From: Macrothele yani
Lineage: Eukaryota > Arthropoda > Arachnida > Araneae > Macrothelidae
DNA: 64,000 nt
NCBI GenBank assembly: GCA_039090855.1
Contig: CM077027.1
Coordinates: 105,995,187-106,059,186 of the forward strand
Direction: 5' to 3'
A model generated the notes under the pieces. It worked only from the letters and a program-made list of their open reading frames with translations, was not told the DNA's origin and searched no databases. Shown here one piece after another: positions 21,802 to 32,567 of this stretch; the first letter of the stretch is position 1; each line of letters opens with the position of its first letter. Position numbers and translations under genes: made by a program.

Positions 21802-21831
21802 TATATGTATATATATATGTATGTATATATA

Positions 21832-24443
21832 TATCATCATCATCATCATTGTCAACCATTATCAATCTACTGCTGGATGAAGGTCTCCCCAAGTTTACTC
21901 CACAACGGTCTGTCTTGTGCCAGGCTCTTCCATGTCACTCCCGCTTACTTTCGAATTTCATCCACCCATCTCCCATGTGGTCTTCTTCTGAGTCTTTTCC
22001 TGTCCCTTGGAATCCAATCTAAAATTCGGCTGTCCATCGATGGTCTATCCTTCTGGCAGTATGCCCAGCCCATTGCCATTTCAGGGATTTAACTCTGATC
22101 ATGATGTCTTCCACTCTTGTCATTTTTCGGATCCACGAGTTCCTCTTCTTATCTCTCCTGGTTACACCAAGCATGGACCTCTCCATGCTGCTTTGAGTTG
22201 TCTGCAGCCTTTGTATGTCTCTTTTAGTTAAGGTCCACGTCTCTGCACCATTCGTAAGCACTGGAAGGATGCATTGATCAAACACTTTTCTTTTAAGACA
22301 TAATGGCATATTGCTCTTGAAAATTATGCTGTTTCTTCCAAAAGCTCTCCAGGCAAGTTTTGTACGCCGATTAATTTCTTCATCAATGTGACCCTCACTT
22401 GATATCTGCTGTCCAAGATAAACGTACTTGTCTGTTATCCCCAGCTTTTCCCCATCAATCGATAAATCTTCATTTCGTGTAAAAGCATTGAACATCACTT
22501 TTGTCTTATGAAAGTTCATTTTTAATCCCACTTCTTTACACTTGTCAGCAAGTTCTTGGATAATACTCTGCAGCTCTGATGGGGTAGTTGCAAAAATGAC
22601 TACGTCATCAGCAAAACGAAGTTGGGTTAGATAATCTCCATTAATATTTATCCCTTTGTTTTCCCAGTTCAGTGATTGAAAGACATTTTCCAATGTGGCG
22701 TTAAAGAGCGTTGGAGATATGGTGTCACCTTGTCTCACTCCCTTTCCAATTTTTACGTGTGTTGTATTTTCAAACAGCCGAATCTTTGCACTTGCATTTT
22801 CACAGATGTTATTAATAATATCAACGTATGCATCTTCAATACCGCAGGATTTCAGAGCCATTGTAACTGCTGATGGTTTCACCGAATCAAAGGCTTTTTC
22901 ATAATCGATAAAAGCCATGCACAATGGAAGTTCATATTTCCTCGCTCTTTCAATTAGTTCACTCAGTACGTGGATAGGATCTATTGTGCTGTAGTCACTC
23001 CTGAAAACAGCTTGTTCTCTCGGTTGAGACATGTCCAGTGTTACCTTCAAACGGTGTGAAAGAACTTTAGTGAAGATTTTATAAACCACTGATAGGAGGC
23101 TGATAGGTGTGTAGTTCCTGAGATCCTCAATGTCACCTTTTTTATGTAGTAGGGTCATTATAGCGTTGTTCCAATCCTCAGGAATCTTCCCTTCTTTAAG
23201 GCATCGAGTGAAAATTTGGGCGGGTAGTGTTTCGATTTCTCCACTTGCTTCTTGTATGATGTCTACAGTAATTCCATCTTCTCCTGGAGCTTTTACCCGC
23301 TTCATGTTCTTGATTGCATGTGCAACTTCTGCTGGGAGGACTGGTAGAACCCTGGTACTGGTACCTTCCATGTTGTCTGGAGTACATGTATTATCCCTTT
23401 CATATAACGTGGAGTAGAAATCTTTCACTCTTGTCAAAATTTCGCATCTATTTCTTGTTACAGAACCATCTTTTTTTCTGAGATGTCCCTTTGTTATCTT
23501 ATAGGCTTTGGTAGTTTTCAATTGCTTTCCTTACTAGTTCACAGTTGAATTTCCTTACGACTGCAGTGATACTTTTTCGTACTGTCTTGCATAGCTCTAT
23601 GTATTCCACTTTGGAAGTCACATCTTCTTTAGTTGTCCTCATCTCTCTTCTTTTTTGCATCAACATTTTCGTTTTTCCTGATAATTTGTTCACATGCAAC
23701 TTGTTCTTAGACCCAGCTAATTTTGTTGCTGTTTTTCCATAAGAGCTTTGGTTACTTTTCTGTTAACTTCAGAAATATCCACTTCTTCCAATGTTAGGCC
23801 TTCTAAAGCAGAGAATCTGTTCTTCAGTTCCAACTTGAAGGTATTATGGTGTTTTTTAAGGTTGGTTATGTCAATACATTTTGTTTGTTATATGAGCTTG
23901 CCACGTTCGAGTTTAGTGTTGAGGTGCATCTTACATCTCACCAATCTATGGTCACTACCTGTGTTGAACTTGTTTAGCACACTGCAGTCTTCTATGACGA
24001 ATTTTTTGTTACACATAATAAAATCAATTTCACTTGTCTTTCCATTTGGATGTCTCCATGTTAATTTCCTGTGCGGCTTTTTCTTGAAAAAGGAGTTCAA
24101 GATGAAAAACCCTTCTGCCTCTGCAAACTGTACGAGAGTATATCCACCCTGGTTTCTGTTGCCGTGACCGAATTTACCTACTGAAGTTTCATTCTGTTGC
24201 CGTTGCCCTATTTTTGCATTGAAATCTCCCATAATTATTTTCAAGTGCTGCTTACCTTTATTATTTAGATGACGAATTTCCTCATAAAATTCTTCAATTT
24301 CTTCTTCAGGAGGACTTGTGATGGGTGCATAAGTTTGAATAATCTGAGCCTGGAATCTTCTCGAGAGTTGAATAACGGGTCGTGCAGCTCTGTCAGAGGA
24401 ACTTTCAACTTCTACAACTTTATACTTCAGTTTCTTGTTTTTT
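21832..24443 (-). mobile_element. RTE-like retrotransposon copy 1, 5'-truncated
   Basis: Same family as 35681-38867 and 43184-46051. The 3' end is the ATC run at about 21832 (GAT repeats on the coding strand); the 5' end stops inside the EN domain near 24443, where similarity changes to a TATATA tract. Similar TATATAT tracts at both borders may be the target duplication, but simple sequence makes this uncertain. Confidence 0.92.
22019..24440 (-). pseudogene. EN+RT polyprotein pseudogene of RTE copy 1
   Basis: EN part at 23888-24440 has IIMGDFNAKIGQ and GSDHRLVRCKM but lacks the first about 70 residues. A frameshift follows (23499-23699 holds the linker). The RT part is one open stretch, 22019-23521, with AFIDYEKAFDS (first catalytic Asp), GVRQGDTISP and LRFADDVVIF (catalytic Asp pair). 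It loses the end by frame change at AGHTARRIDHRWTAEF. A 13-codon linker deletion at 23,500 removes residues present in the intact copy. Confidence 0.9.
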
Positions 24444-26776
24444 ATAAATATATATATAGATACCAAACAGAAAAAATATTGCAAATATCTAAAAAACATA
24501 AGAAAACTCTGATTCGCATTAACAAAAGAACTGTAATGTCAACCAGGAGAAAAAAGAAAGGATTACAGAACATATCACAGCTGTCATCCATGTCTTCATC
24601 ATGGGCCAGCACAGATCTCATCTCTCCCATTTCGATATAAACCAGAAAGTGTGGGTTTCTGCCATATCCACTTTGCTGGGAAAAACTAAAGAACAAATTA
24701 TAATAACTAAACAAAAGACAAAGAAACCCATCTCCACTTCAACCAAGCCACCCACAGCAAATTTTTTCAACCTAAATAGGAAAAAACAAGGAGCTCCTCC
24801 AAAAAAAAAATGAAAAAATAAAAATTATTAAAGGAGACTAAAATAAAGAACTATAAAAAGAAACCCAGTTACAAACTGAATAATCTTAGCCCAACTCACA
24901 CTGCTCTAAGAACCTCAAACCATATACTGTTGCAGTATTAATACCTGAAAAATACCAATGAAACGCAAAAAATAAATATTCACTTCATCGAAATAATTTT
25001 CAAGAAGCAAATCATATTCAGAACTAGGAAGGAAATTTAAACTTTTGAAATAAGCAACATTTAAAGACACAGGTGTACTCATTCCTGGTTAATTTCGGTG
25101 AAACGAAAAGTTCAGTTTTTTTTCAAATGCGCGAAAATATTGCTGGTTTTTCCGATTTTGCGCTGCTTCTGTGCTGGGTTTTATATGGTAATTTTCATTT
25201 AATACAAAAAAATATAGATTAAACAGAATAAGAAAATAAAACAAAAAACCCTTAACTGGAAGCAAAAGTCTGTGCAAATAAGTAGATTTTACGAGAAATC
25301 AAATTTGGAAAACTTACCAGCAACAAATATTGCTAACAAACTTAATACCTAATATTAATTTTATGGCGAAGTGTATAGGAAACTCACTTTCATCGAATTA
25401 TAATCCATATACATCAGAAAAACAGTCTTCGTTTCCAAGCGATTGAAAAATGGTGTAGTGAAAGATTGAATTTAATTTTTTTTGCTCTGATAGAACATTT
25501 TGGCATCGATTTCCAGTAATGGCTTTCTTTTTCTTCGTTCCTCTTTCACCTTTAACAGAACGCTCTGTATCTTCACCATTTACCATTATTCAATTCATAA
25601 AACTAAACCAGTGGAAAAAATAGAATGCACCATTGAAGTCAGTTCGAATGTAAGATGAAACAAAAAGATAAAACCGAATTTTCGGTTCTAATGAACACTT
25701 CTTTTGAACACTTTTTGACGAGAATAAAATCTATCAAAGTTATTCATAATAATCAATGAAACCTGTTAGGAAAATAAAAAAAAATCAACGGGATTGCTAC
25801 AATCGATAAAATATCCAGAAATAGTAAAAGCTACTTACTTCCACCTGTGGCTAAAAAGTATGTTATGAAACTTAACAATTGGGGCACAAAAAGTTTCCCA
25901 TAACAGAAGGAAAGTATCAGAGACAAAGTGATTTTCAAATCGAACAGTTGAAAGAGAAAACACAGAAGGGAACGTGGTACAATTCTACGCCTGCTGTCAG
26001 AAGAATTTTGCATAATGGAAAAGTGAGAAACAAGCGAAAAGTATTCTTCATAGCAAAAGGTATGCGAAGAAAAAGAACTTCAAAAATATGTCTCACCGGA
26101 AGCACTGTTAGCCAGAAGAAGGTTTTGACCTTTACCTCCCCTGGCGGACTATCTGTGCGTTATTTAAAGAGGACATTCCCATCTTTATTGTAGCGAATGC
26201 ATACAGAAAAAAAAGGAATTTCTCCATAGGGTTTTTAGAAGCTGAGATCCAGCCTTTCCACGAGTAAACAGCATCCAGTGTTAAAATGAATTTTTTAAAT
26301 CGGACATTCAGAAAAAGAGATATCGGAAAAAACGATGCAGATCGAATTTTTTAAATAGGTCTTTTAGAAGCAGAGATATCGTGGTAATCGCAATTTAACT
26401 TAACGTCCCCTAGCTGAAAAACTATGTAGTACTTGAAAAAGAAACTTATCTAAAAAGTCTTCGTTATAAATGGCATCAAAAAGAAGAAATAATATTGTCA
26501 ATTGGATATTTAAAACAATTACATGGAATAAAATATATTGAATTCAAAAGCATCTGTATTTACGCCTTCTAGTGGCCAAGTTGCTCATCGGAATAAATCC
26601 GGAGAGCAAGGATCATCGCTCTCACATTTGATGGTTTCCAATGCAAAAAGAATTTTTCAAATCGGTTAAATAGTTGCTGCGATATAGTGTCCACAAGCCG
26701 ACGGACAAAGCGATGTTATGAGAACATACTTTTATTATCCTTTTTTTGCAGAAATGTCATCACCAATCCTTTTAGA
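24444..26776. other. AT-rich region without recognisable features
   Basis: 2.3 kb, very AT-rich with many A and T runs. Short frames (for example 24269-24640, 25879-26193, both +) show no motif and are low-complexity Lys-rich. Phrases such as TTTTAGAAGC(A/T)GAGAT recur at 26230 and 26365, suggesting old repeat sequence. Confidence 0.4.
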
Positions 26777-26999
26777 ATGAACCGGTGGTGCAGTGGTCTA
26801 AGCGATGGCCTTTGATCATTCGTCCGAAAGGGGTCCGGGTTCGAATCCCGGTGAGGCATGGATGTTGTGTTTGTCTTACGGTACTGGCTCTCTCCCTTCC
26901 CTGGAACCAGTGGCCCTAAATTAGGGACGGGCAACTGCTTATAGCCCATTGAGTTGCTCACGGTGGTCGTTAAACCTCCAATCAAAATAAAAATAAAAA
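26777..26999 (+). repeat. SINE-1 copy
   Basis: Well-preserved + copy: head CCGGTGGTGCAGTGGTCTAA, B box GGGTTCGAATCCC, body CCCTAAATTAGGGACGGG, tail GGTGGTCGTTAAACCTCC followed by an A-rich end with AAAATAAAAAT. Confidence 0.92.
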
Positions 27000-28506
27000 A
27001 ATGACCCTGAGACGAAATAGCTGAGCGTCTGTTATTTGTCCACACTTGTTCCACTGGATTTTGTCTAAACTTGTGACCACGTTATATCCCACTCTTTGCA
27101 AAAAGATTTTCGCCTAATATACTGATTGCGTCACATCAAATTTGCGCATTTAAAACGCTTATTAAAGTAAACGCATGTTGTGTTAGTGCTTTCGAGAAAA
27201 AAGATCTACTCTCTAATTCTTAATTAATTTTTGCTAAATTCAAATATTCTTAAGGTGAAATTTAACACTTTTATGTGTCCATCAAACCGGTTTCAGTTTG
27301 TCAAAACAGCAGTTACCTTCCTGATTTCTTTTCTTGCGCACCGCAATTTATAAATCAAAAACTATTTCGCGTGGCCTTCCTATGGGCATCGTAAAGATAT
27401 GTTTCCGGAAATATGAGCCATGTATTCCCCAATTTCAGTCATTTCTGCAAAAACACAATACGATCCGCATAAGATGGGGTCATAAAAATGTTGGGATGGA
27501 ATATCTGTCGAAACAAGACTCTACGATGACGGAAAGTATATTATTGAGTGGCCCGCATTTTCCCTCTTGTTGCACTTGCCTTGTTAAAAGAACCGATATT
27601 CGATGAAGCACGAAATTGATCCTCCGGTAAAAAGTGGCTTCATTTCTTCCTAGTGCGCTCTTCTTTTACCTTCCCTGGAGGCAGCATACAGAGAATACCG
27701 CAAATCACGGAAATTCAGTAGACACCCCTCCGTGAAGCTCTTCATTCGAAGCCAAAGTTTCAGTAGAACGAAACAGAAACAACTTTCTTCTCTTCCGGCT
27801 GGCTCGTCACTGTCCTTTTCTGTTCCTATTTCGGTATCTCCCTCTATTCTTTTATCCGTCTCTTTGCTCCAGACATTTCCAGAACTCTCCAAATCGCGCC
27901 GTCCCCCCCCCCATCCTCCTTTTGGGGTTTAAACTTGGTTTTGAGTTCCTAAGCTCCTAATGGAATCTGACACTTTTAGACTAAACATTGGATTTCAAAA
28001 ATGAAAAGAGATTGAGAGAGAAAACAACAAAAACAAAAAATAAAAGTACAGATACGATGTTCTGTGTTCTTGGCAGAACATTCAGTACTTAACAGACCAA
28101 AGCAACATTTTTTCCCCATTCATTTTCTTTTTTTTTTCTTTCTTTCTTAGTTTTGCGGAAAACGTATCACGACTGTATTTTCCCTTCAACGTCAACAAAC
28201 TCTTCTCAGCCATTTTTCCTGCTGAGAAGTGATTTTACGAAGGTTTTATTCTTGAAACTTTTCCGCTTTAACTTCAAAAACTAGTGCAACCTCAAGATAG
28301 AATTTTTCGCTTTGTTCTGGTGCAGGAGAATGATTTGGCGCTTTATGTTAACCCGATCAAAATTCGTAAAAGAGAGTGGATTGATGTGTGTAGCCCATCA
28401 GTTCAACTTTTTTATAAGTGCATGAAAACGCACAGGAAAACTTCGGTTTATGTTATCTACCTGTCTCGATCAATAACATAAGGAACAGATTCATGCAATG
28501 TATATA
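27000..28506. other. No recognisable gene; one 28-bp block shared with 30.7 kb
   Basis: The only notable item is GAATGATTTGGCGCTTTATG and following bases at 28328-28355, found identically at 30727-30754. Frames at 27334-27606 and 27732-27932 lack motifs. A run of C at about 27904-27913 is simple sequence. Confidence 0.4.
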
Positions 28507-29724
28507 AACTGAAGAACAACTGAATTAGAGACAGCTGGCGTTATGCAAATATGGCGCTGTGGGCGGCCCTGTAAACGGAAACGACATGACGTATGCAGCG
28601 ATCTAACAATATAAGGAGTGATCCGACGGGAATCAGTAAGAGTCGGACGCAGTATGGGTAAGACGAAGGATCTAACCGCATTTGATCTAGGGAAAATTGT
28701 CGAGGCCCGACGAATGGGTCACTCCATCTCGGAAGTCGTGCAAGCACTGGAATTTTCACGAGCCACTGTGTCACGGGTGCACCGTGAGTACATCGAATCC
28801 GCTAAAACCATCCCTGCAAGGGACAACTGCCGTGGACAACAGCGTGTGGATGAGCAGGGTCATCTTCGGCTAGCTCGCATTGTAACAGCGGATAGACGGG
28901 CCACAGTGCAAGAAATCACTCGGCAATTTAACGCTGGTGCGCAAAAACGTGTAAGCAGCCACACCATTCAGAACCATCTTCTCGCTATGGAGTACAGAAG
29001 CCATCGTCACCACGAGGGTACCGCTGCTGACTGCACATCACAGGGTGCAAAGATTAGCATGGGCGCGGGAACAACGCCACTGGATCCTAGACATACGGGG
29101 AAATGTTGCCTGGCCTGATGAGTCGATATTCACGTTGGTACACGTGGATGGCAGGATACGAGTACTGCGCAAACTACATGAAGTGATGGATCGTTCTTGC
29201 CAGCAGGGTACTCTTCAAGCTGGTGAGGGTGGCATTCTTGTCTGGGGACTGTTTACGTGGACTGAAATGGGACCCGTGGTACGTGTGACATCGTCCCTCA
29301 CAGGTCAACGTTACCTGGATATCCTGGACGACCATTTGCTCCCGTTAGTGCGTCTTCAACATCCCGCTGGGGACCTCATCCTGCCACAACACAATGCACA
29401 GTGCCATCGCTACCGAATTGTATCCGGATGGTTGGATGAATACTCCACCGACGTGACCTCGCTTCCTTGGCCAGCTAGGTCACCTGACGTTATCTCATCG
29501 AGCACATCTGGGATGCCATCGAGAGAGATGTTCTAGGCTCTGATCCCATCCATCAAATCTTCGTGAACTGTGGAGCTTGTTCAGGGGTCGTGGATTCGTA
29601 TGGCTTCCCAACGCTTCCGGTGTCCTGTCGAGTCCATGCCGAGACGAATCGCCGCCGTCATCAGGGAGAAAGGTGGTGCTACACGTTACTAGACAGGTAT
29701 GTCTAATTCAATTGCTGTTCAGTG
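28507..29724 (+). mobile_element. TcA copy 2, 1218 bp
   Basis: Left end AACTGAAGAACAACTGAATT (slightly diverged) after TA 28505-28506; right end TTCAATTGCTGTTCAGTG at 29724, followed by CA where TA is expected. Full length relative to other TcA copies, opposite direction to copies 1, 3 and 4. Confidence 0.93.
28654..29692 (+). pseudogene. TcA transposase pseudogene (copy 2)
   Basis: MGKTKDLTAFDLGKIVEARR at 28654 opens an undisturbed N-terminal half with the helix-turn-helix and RTVQEIT-like linker up to about 29020. After a shift, QRLAWAREQRHWILDI and WPDESIFTLVH (first Asp) follow, then GILVWGLFTWTEMGP and LPQHNAQCHRYRIV, where the second catalytic Asp is His. SPDVISS shows another shift at the Glu region (LNPIEH lost). 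The C-terminal block ends GGATRY-like, TAG near 29692. Confidence 0.9.
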
Positions 29725-29828
29725 CATATATACTGTATATATATACAGCGGAACCTAGGTTATGCCTTTTTCTACGAACGGCCTTATAAACGTACAAATG
29801 TAAAAAATGTGTAAAAAACGGTAAAAAC

Positions 29829-30020
29829 TTGTAAGATGTGAATCCGTTTATTGGGTTAAGTATGAATTGGATGTTAAGTAAGATAATATCCGAAAACCTG
29901 AAATTGCGTATTCCTGGATCGGGAAACGAATCCATGTCTCCCGGATAGCGCCCGAGTATGCTAACCGCTCAACCACCCAGAACGACCAAGTTTCAAGTTT
30001 CCGATTAATTTGAATATAAC
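29829..30020 (-). repeat. SINE-3 copy a (tRNA-headed)
   Basis: On the minus strand: GGTCGTTCTGGGTGG, A-box-like GCGGTTAGCAT, B-box-like GGATTCGTTTCCCGATCC, then body with TTTTCGGATATTATC and the end CCAATAAACGGATTCACATC. Four copies of the family lie between 29.8 and 31.0 kb. Confidence 0.75.
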
Positions 30021-30169
30021 CATCACAGGATTTGCTAGTCGAAGCAACCGGCATTCATATAAAGCGAATCTGGTGGTTTTAATTCATTCCCGTGATTGCC
30101 CGGAGGAGCAAAATATCAACGAATGAAATAGGTATTACACCATTGTACAATACAAACTTGGAAGATGTG

Positions 30170-30360
30170 AATCTGTTTATTGGTGTAAATATGTCAGGGA
30201 CACAAAGTTTGAAGATAACAATCCGATTTTTAGTGTAAATGTGATAAGGATGGTAAGTCAGATAATATCGAAAACTCGAAAATTTCATCGTCATATAGCT
30301 GGAATCGAACCCGCGTCTCCCACATAGCGCCCAGGTATGGGAGACGCGGTATTCAAATTA
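30170..30360 (-). repeat. SINE-3 copy b
   Basis: Minus-strand copy with GGGTTCGATTCCAGC B-box-like block and a body that ends twice: CACTAAAAATCGGATTG and, further on, CACCAATAAACAGATTC. Its head is fused to copy c, which points the other way, with a short palindrome GGGAGACGCGG/CCGCGTCTCCC nearby at the junction. Confidence 0.7.
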
Positions 30361-30595
30361 ACTGCTATTCAAATTAATCGGAAACTTGAGACTTGGTTGT
30401 TCTGGGTGGAGTAGTGGTTATCATACCCGGGCGCTATCTGGGAGACGCGGATGCGAGTTCCGCTCCAGGACGACGAAATTTTCAAGTTTTCCGATATTTT
30501 CTGACTTACCATCCTTGTCACATATACACCAAAAATCGGATTGCCATCTTCAAAATTTGTATTCTATGGTGTAATCCCGTATTTTGTTCATGATT
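30361..30595 (+). repeat. SINE-3 copy c
   Basis: Plus-strand copy: GGTTGTTCTGGGTGGAGTAG, GCGCTATCTGGGAGACGCG, GCGAGTTCCGCTCCAGGACG, then TTCAAGTTTTCCGATATTT and tail CACCAAAAATCGGATTGCC. Head-to-head with copy b. Confidence 0.75.
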
Positions 30596-30630
30596 CTTTC
30601 ATGTCATGGATGTTAAGTCACATAATTTCC

Positions 30631-30735
30631 AAAAACTTGAAAATTGAAAAGGGGAATGATTAAAAACTTGAAAAGGGGAATGATTAAAAACTTGAAAAGG
30701 GGAATGATTTAAAAACTTGAAAAGGGGAATGATTT
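30631..30735. repeat. 24-bp tandem repeat, about four copies
   Basis: AAAAACTTGAAAAGGGGAAT recurs every 24-25 bp between 30661 and 30735, with a diverged first unit from 30631. It lies between SINE-3 copies c and d. The last unit runs into the 28-bp block shared with 28328-28355. Confidence 0.88.
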
Positions 30736-30784
30736 GGCGCTTTATGTTAACCCGTTGACAATTCGTAATAATCGGAAACTTCAA

Positions 30785-31020
30785 ATTAATAAATTTTCAA
30801 ATTAATCGGAGACTTGAAACTTGGTCGTTTTGGGTGGTGTAGTGGTTAGCATTCTCGGGCGTTATCCGGGAGACATGGATTCGTTTTCTGCTCCAGGACG
30901 ACGAAATGTTCAAGTTTTGGGATATTATCTGACTCAACATCCATGTCATATTTACACCAATAAACGGATCTTTCAATTTGTATTGAACAATGGTGTAGTC
31001 CCGTATTTCATTCATTTGTA
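30785..31020 (+). repeat. SINE-3 copy d
   Basis: Plus copy with GGTCGTTTTGGGTGGTGTAG, A-box-like GTGGTTAGCATTC, CGGGAGACATGGATTCG, then TTCAAGTTTTGGGATATTAT and ACACCAATAAACGGATC. About 50 bp of further sequence (ATGGTGTAGTCCCGTATTTC) are also shared with copy c, so the family extends past the CGGATT motif. Confidence 0.75.
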
Positions 31021-31298
31021 TAAAACTCATTTTAAAATGTTAAACACTATTGCAAAATTTATTCCTTGAAAGAGTACACGATGTTCCTTATTAATGATTA
31101 GATTTTGTGGAATGTAAGTCGAATTGGCGGCGAAAGAAAAAATGCGTTACACACGCACAAAAACTGTAATACATTTATCGCATTGCAAAAATCATAAAAC
31201 CTATAAAAATCGAACATCTCTTTCGACAGCTCTATCAGTCTATAAACATTGCAACGTATTCCTGTTAAGCAATGGAAAAACGGATGTAAACAAACCAT

Positions 31299-31521
31299 GC
31301 CACCCCGGTGGCGCTGTGGTTTAAGCGTTGACTTATAAGTATCTTCCGTGTAGGGTCAGGGCTTGAATCCCAATGAGGCATGGATGTTACTTTTGTCTTA
31401 ACGGAACTGATCGTCTCCCTTCCATGGAACCAGTGGCCCTAAAAAAGTGACTGGAGACTGCTAATAGCCCGTTGAATTGCTCACTGTGGTCGTTAAACCT
31501 CAAAAGAAAAATAAAAAAAAC
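31299..31521 (+). repeat. SINE-1 copy
   Basis: Diverged + copy: CACCCCGGTGGCGCTGTGG head, degenerate B box GGGCTTGAATCCC, body with CTAAAAAAGTGACTGGAGAC and tail GGTCGTTAAACCTC. Confidence 0.85.
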
Positions 31522-31675
31522 ATTGCTGGCCTAAAGCCACCGAAGATATTTTCCCATGATGCAATGCGAGGTGAATAAGGTCTATTGCGATAGTTTTCAT
31601 CATTGAAATCCCTTCATATGATAAAACAAACGGCAAGAACCTTAGTATACTTCAAGAAACGCATATGGCCTATTA

Positions 31676-31890
31676 AATCCGTTTATTTTGGTGGTGTAAT
31701 AAGCACAAAGATTCACCAAACAGAAATCATCTCTCTTTCCACGTTAATAAGTGAGTCTCAGAAAAATTCTCATCGGCCGCCACCGGAAATCGAACCCAGG
31801 GTCTTCCTGTTACGCGCCGGACATGCTACTACTGCACCACAGCGGCCTCGAATTCTCCAGACTCACATGTGATTAGCTGCCAAACTACAT
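31676..31890 (-). repeat. SINE-2 copy with Penelope-like tail
   Basis: Minus copy. Read on its own strand: GGCCGCTGTGGTGCAGTAG head, GGGTTCGATTTCCGG B box, GGCGGCC, tail GTGGAAAGAGAGATGATTTC, then AATCTTTGTGCTTATTACAC, CACCAAAATAAACGGATTT. The last about 40 bp are the same sequence, inverted, as the end of the Penelope-like piece at 31970-32127. Confidence 0.8.
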
Positions 31891-31969
31891 GGCAGGTTGC
31901 TTCATGGAGCCTCGCACAGTGCTGGTGATTCACCGAAGATGAAAAGCAGCAACTAAACAAATAACTAAG

Positions 31970-32127
31970 AAGCGAATGGATAATTAATTCGCAAAGCTTT
32001 CGCCTCCACTGAGTGGCTTTTTCGAGGCAATGTTTATATCTACTATTGCCTTACAAACGTCTCTCAGTGGAGTGTGAAAGCTTGGCGAATCTTTGTGCTT
32101 ATTACACCAAAACAATAAACGGATTTA
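31970..32127 (+). repeat. Penelope-like terminal fragment (pLTR-like)
   Basis: Contains GTGTGAAAGCTTGGCGAATC and ends ATTACACCAAAACAATAAAC, CGGATTT. The order matches the 3'-terminal part of the Penelope-like copy at 39.8-39.9 kb (GATGTGCGAAAGCTTGGAAA ... CCAATAAATTTTCGGATTT). Internally it also contains an imperfect inverted repeat around TCCACTGAGTGGC and CTCAGTGGAG. Confidence 0.6.
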
Positions 32128-32567
32128 ACACGCTCTATGCCAGTGGCGGCTCCTCTATTGGTGCACATGAGAACGTGAACACCCAAAACAGAAAATTTTG
32201 GGACGAGCCCCCCCCCCTCCTAAACACCCTGGTAAGACGCGACTGTAATGGTATAATATTCGAAAGTTAGCAGCACAGATTGGCCGGCCATACGTCGATC
32301 GCAGGTGCGATAGAAGAAACTACTTGAAAACCAGTTTGTCCGGTGGGAAGAGGAGGCACATGTGTGAGGAATAAGCGCCGCTCATAAGTTTTCAATTCGC
32401 ACAGTCTTCAGTGCGCGGGAGCTCACGCAGATGGATTGGCAGTTTGTTATTCTTCCGGATTCTCCCTTGGTTTGCGGCAACAAGTGGTTAGTGTAGTTGT
32501 TTATCAGTTATTAATCTGTGTATTAGATTTTATAGGTTAGTTTTATTGTTGTGTTCAAACAGTTAAA

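Noticed and set aside
24269..24640. 123-codon + strand frame
   Set aside because: Partly antisense to the RTE, the rest is Lys-rich AT-driven sequence.
27904..27913. Poly(C) as a regulatory or structural element
   Set aside because: Simple sequence without context.
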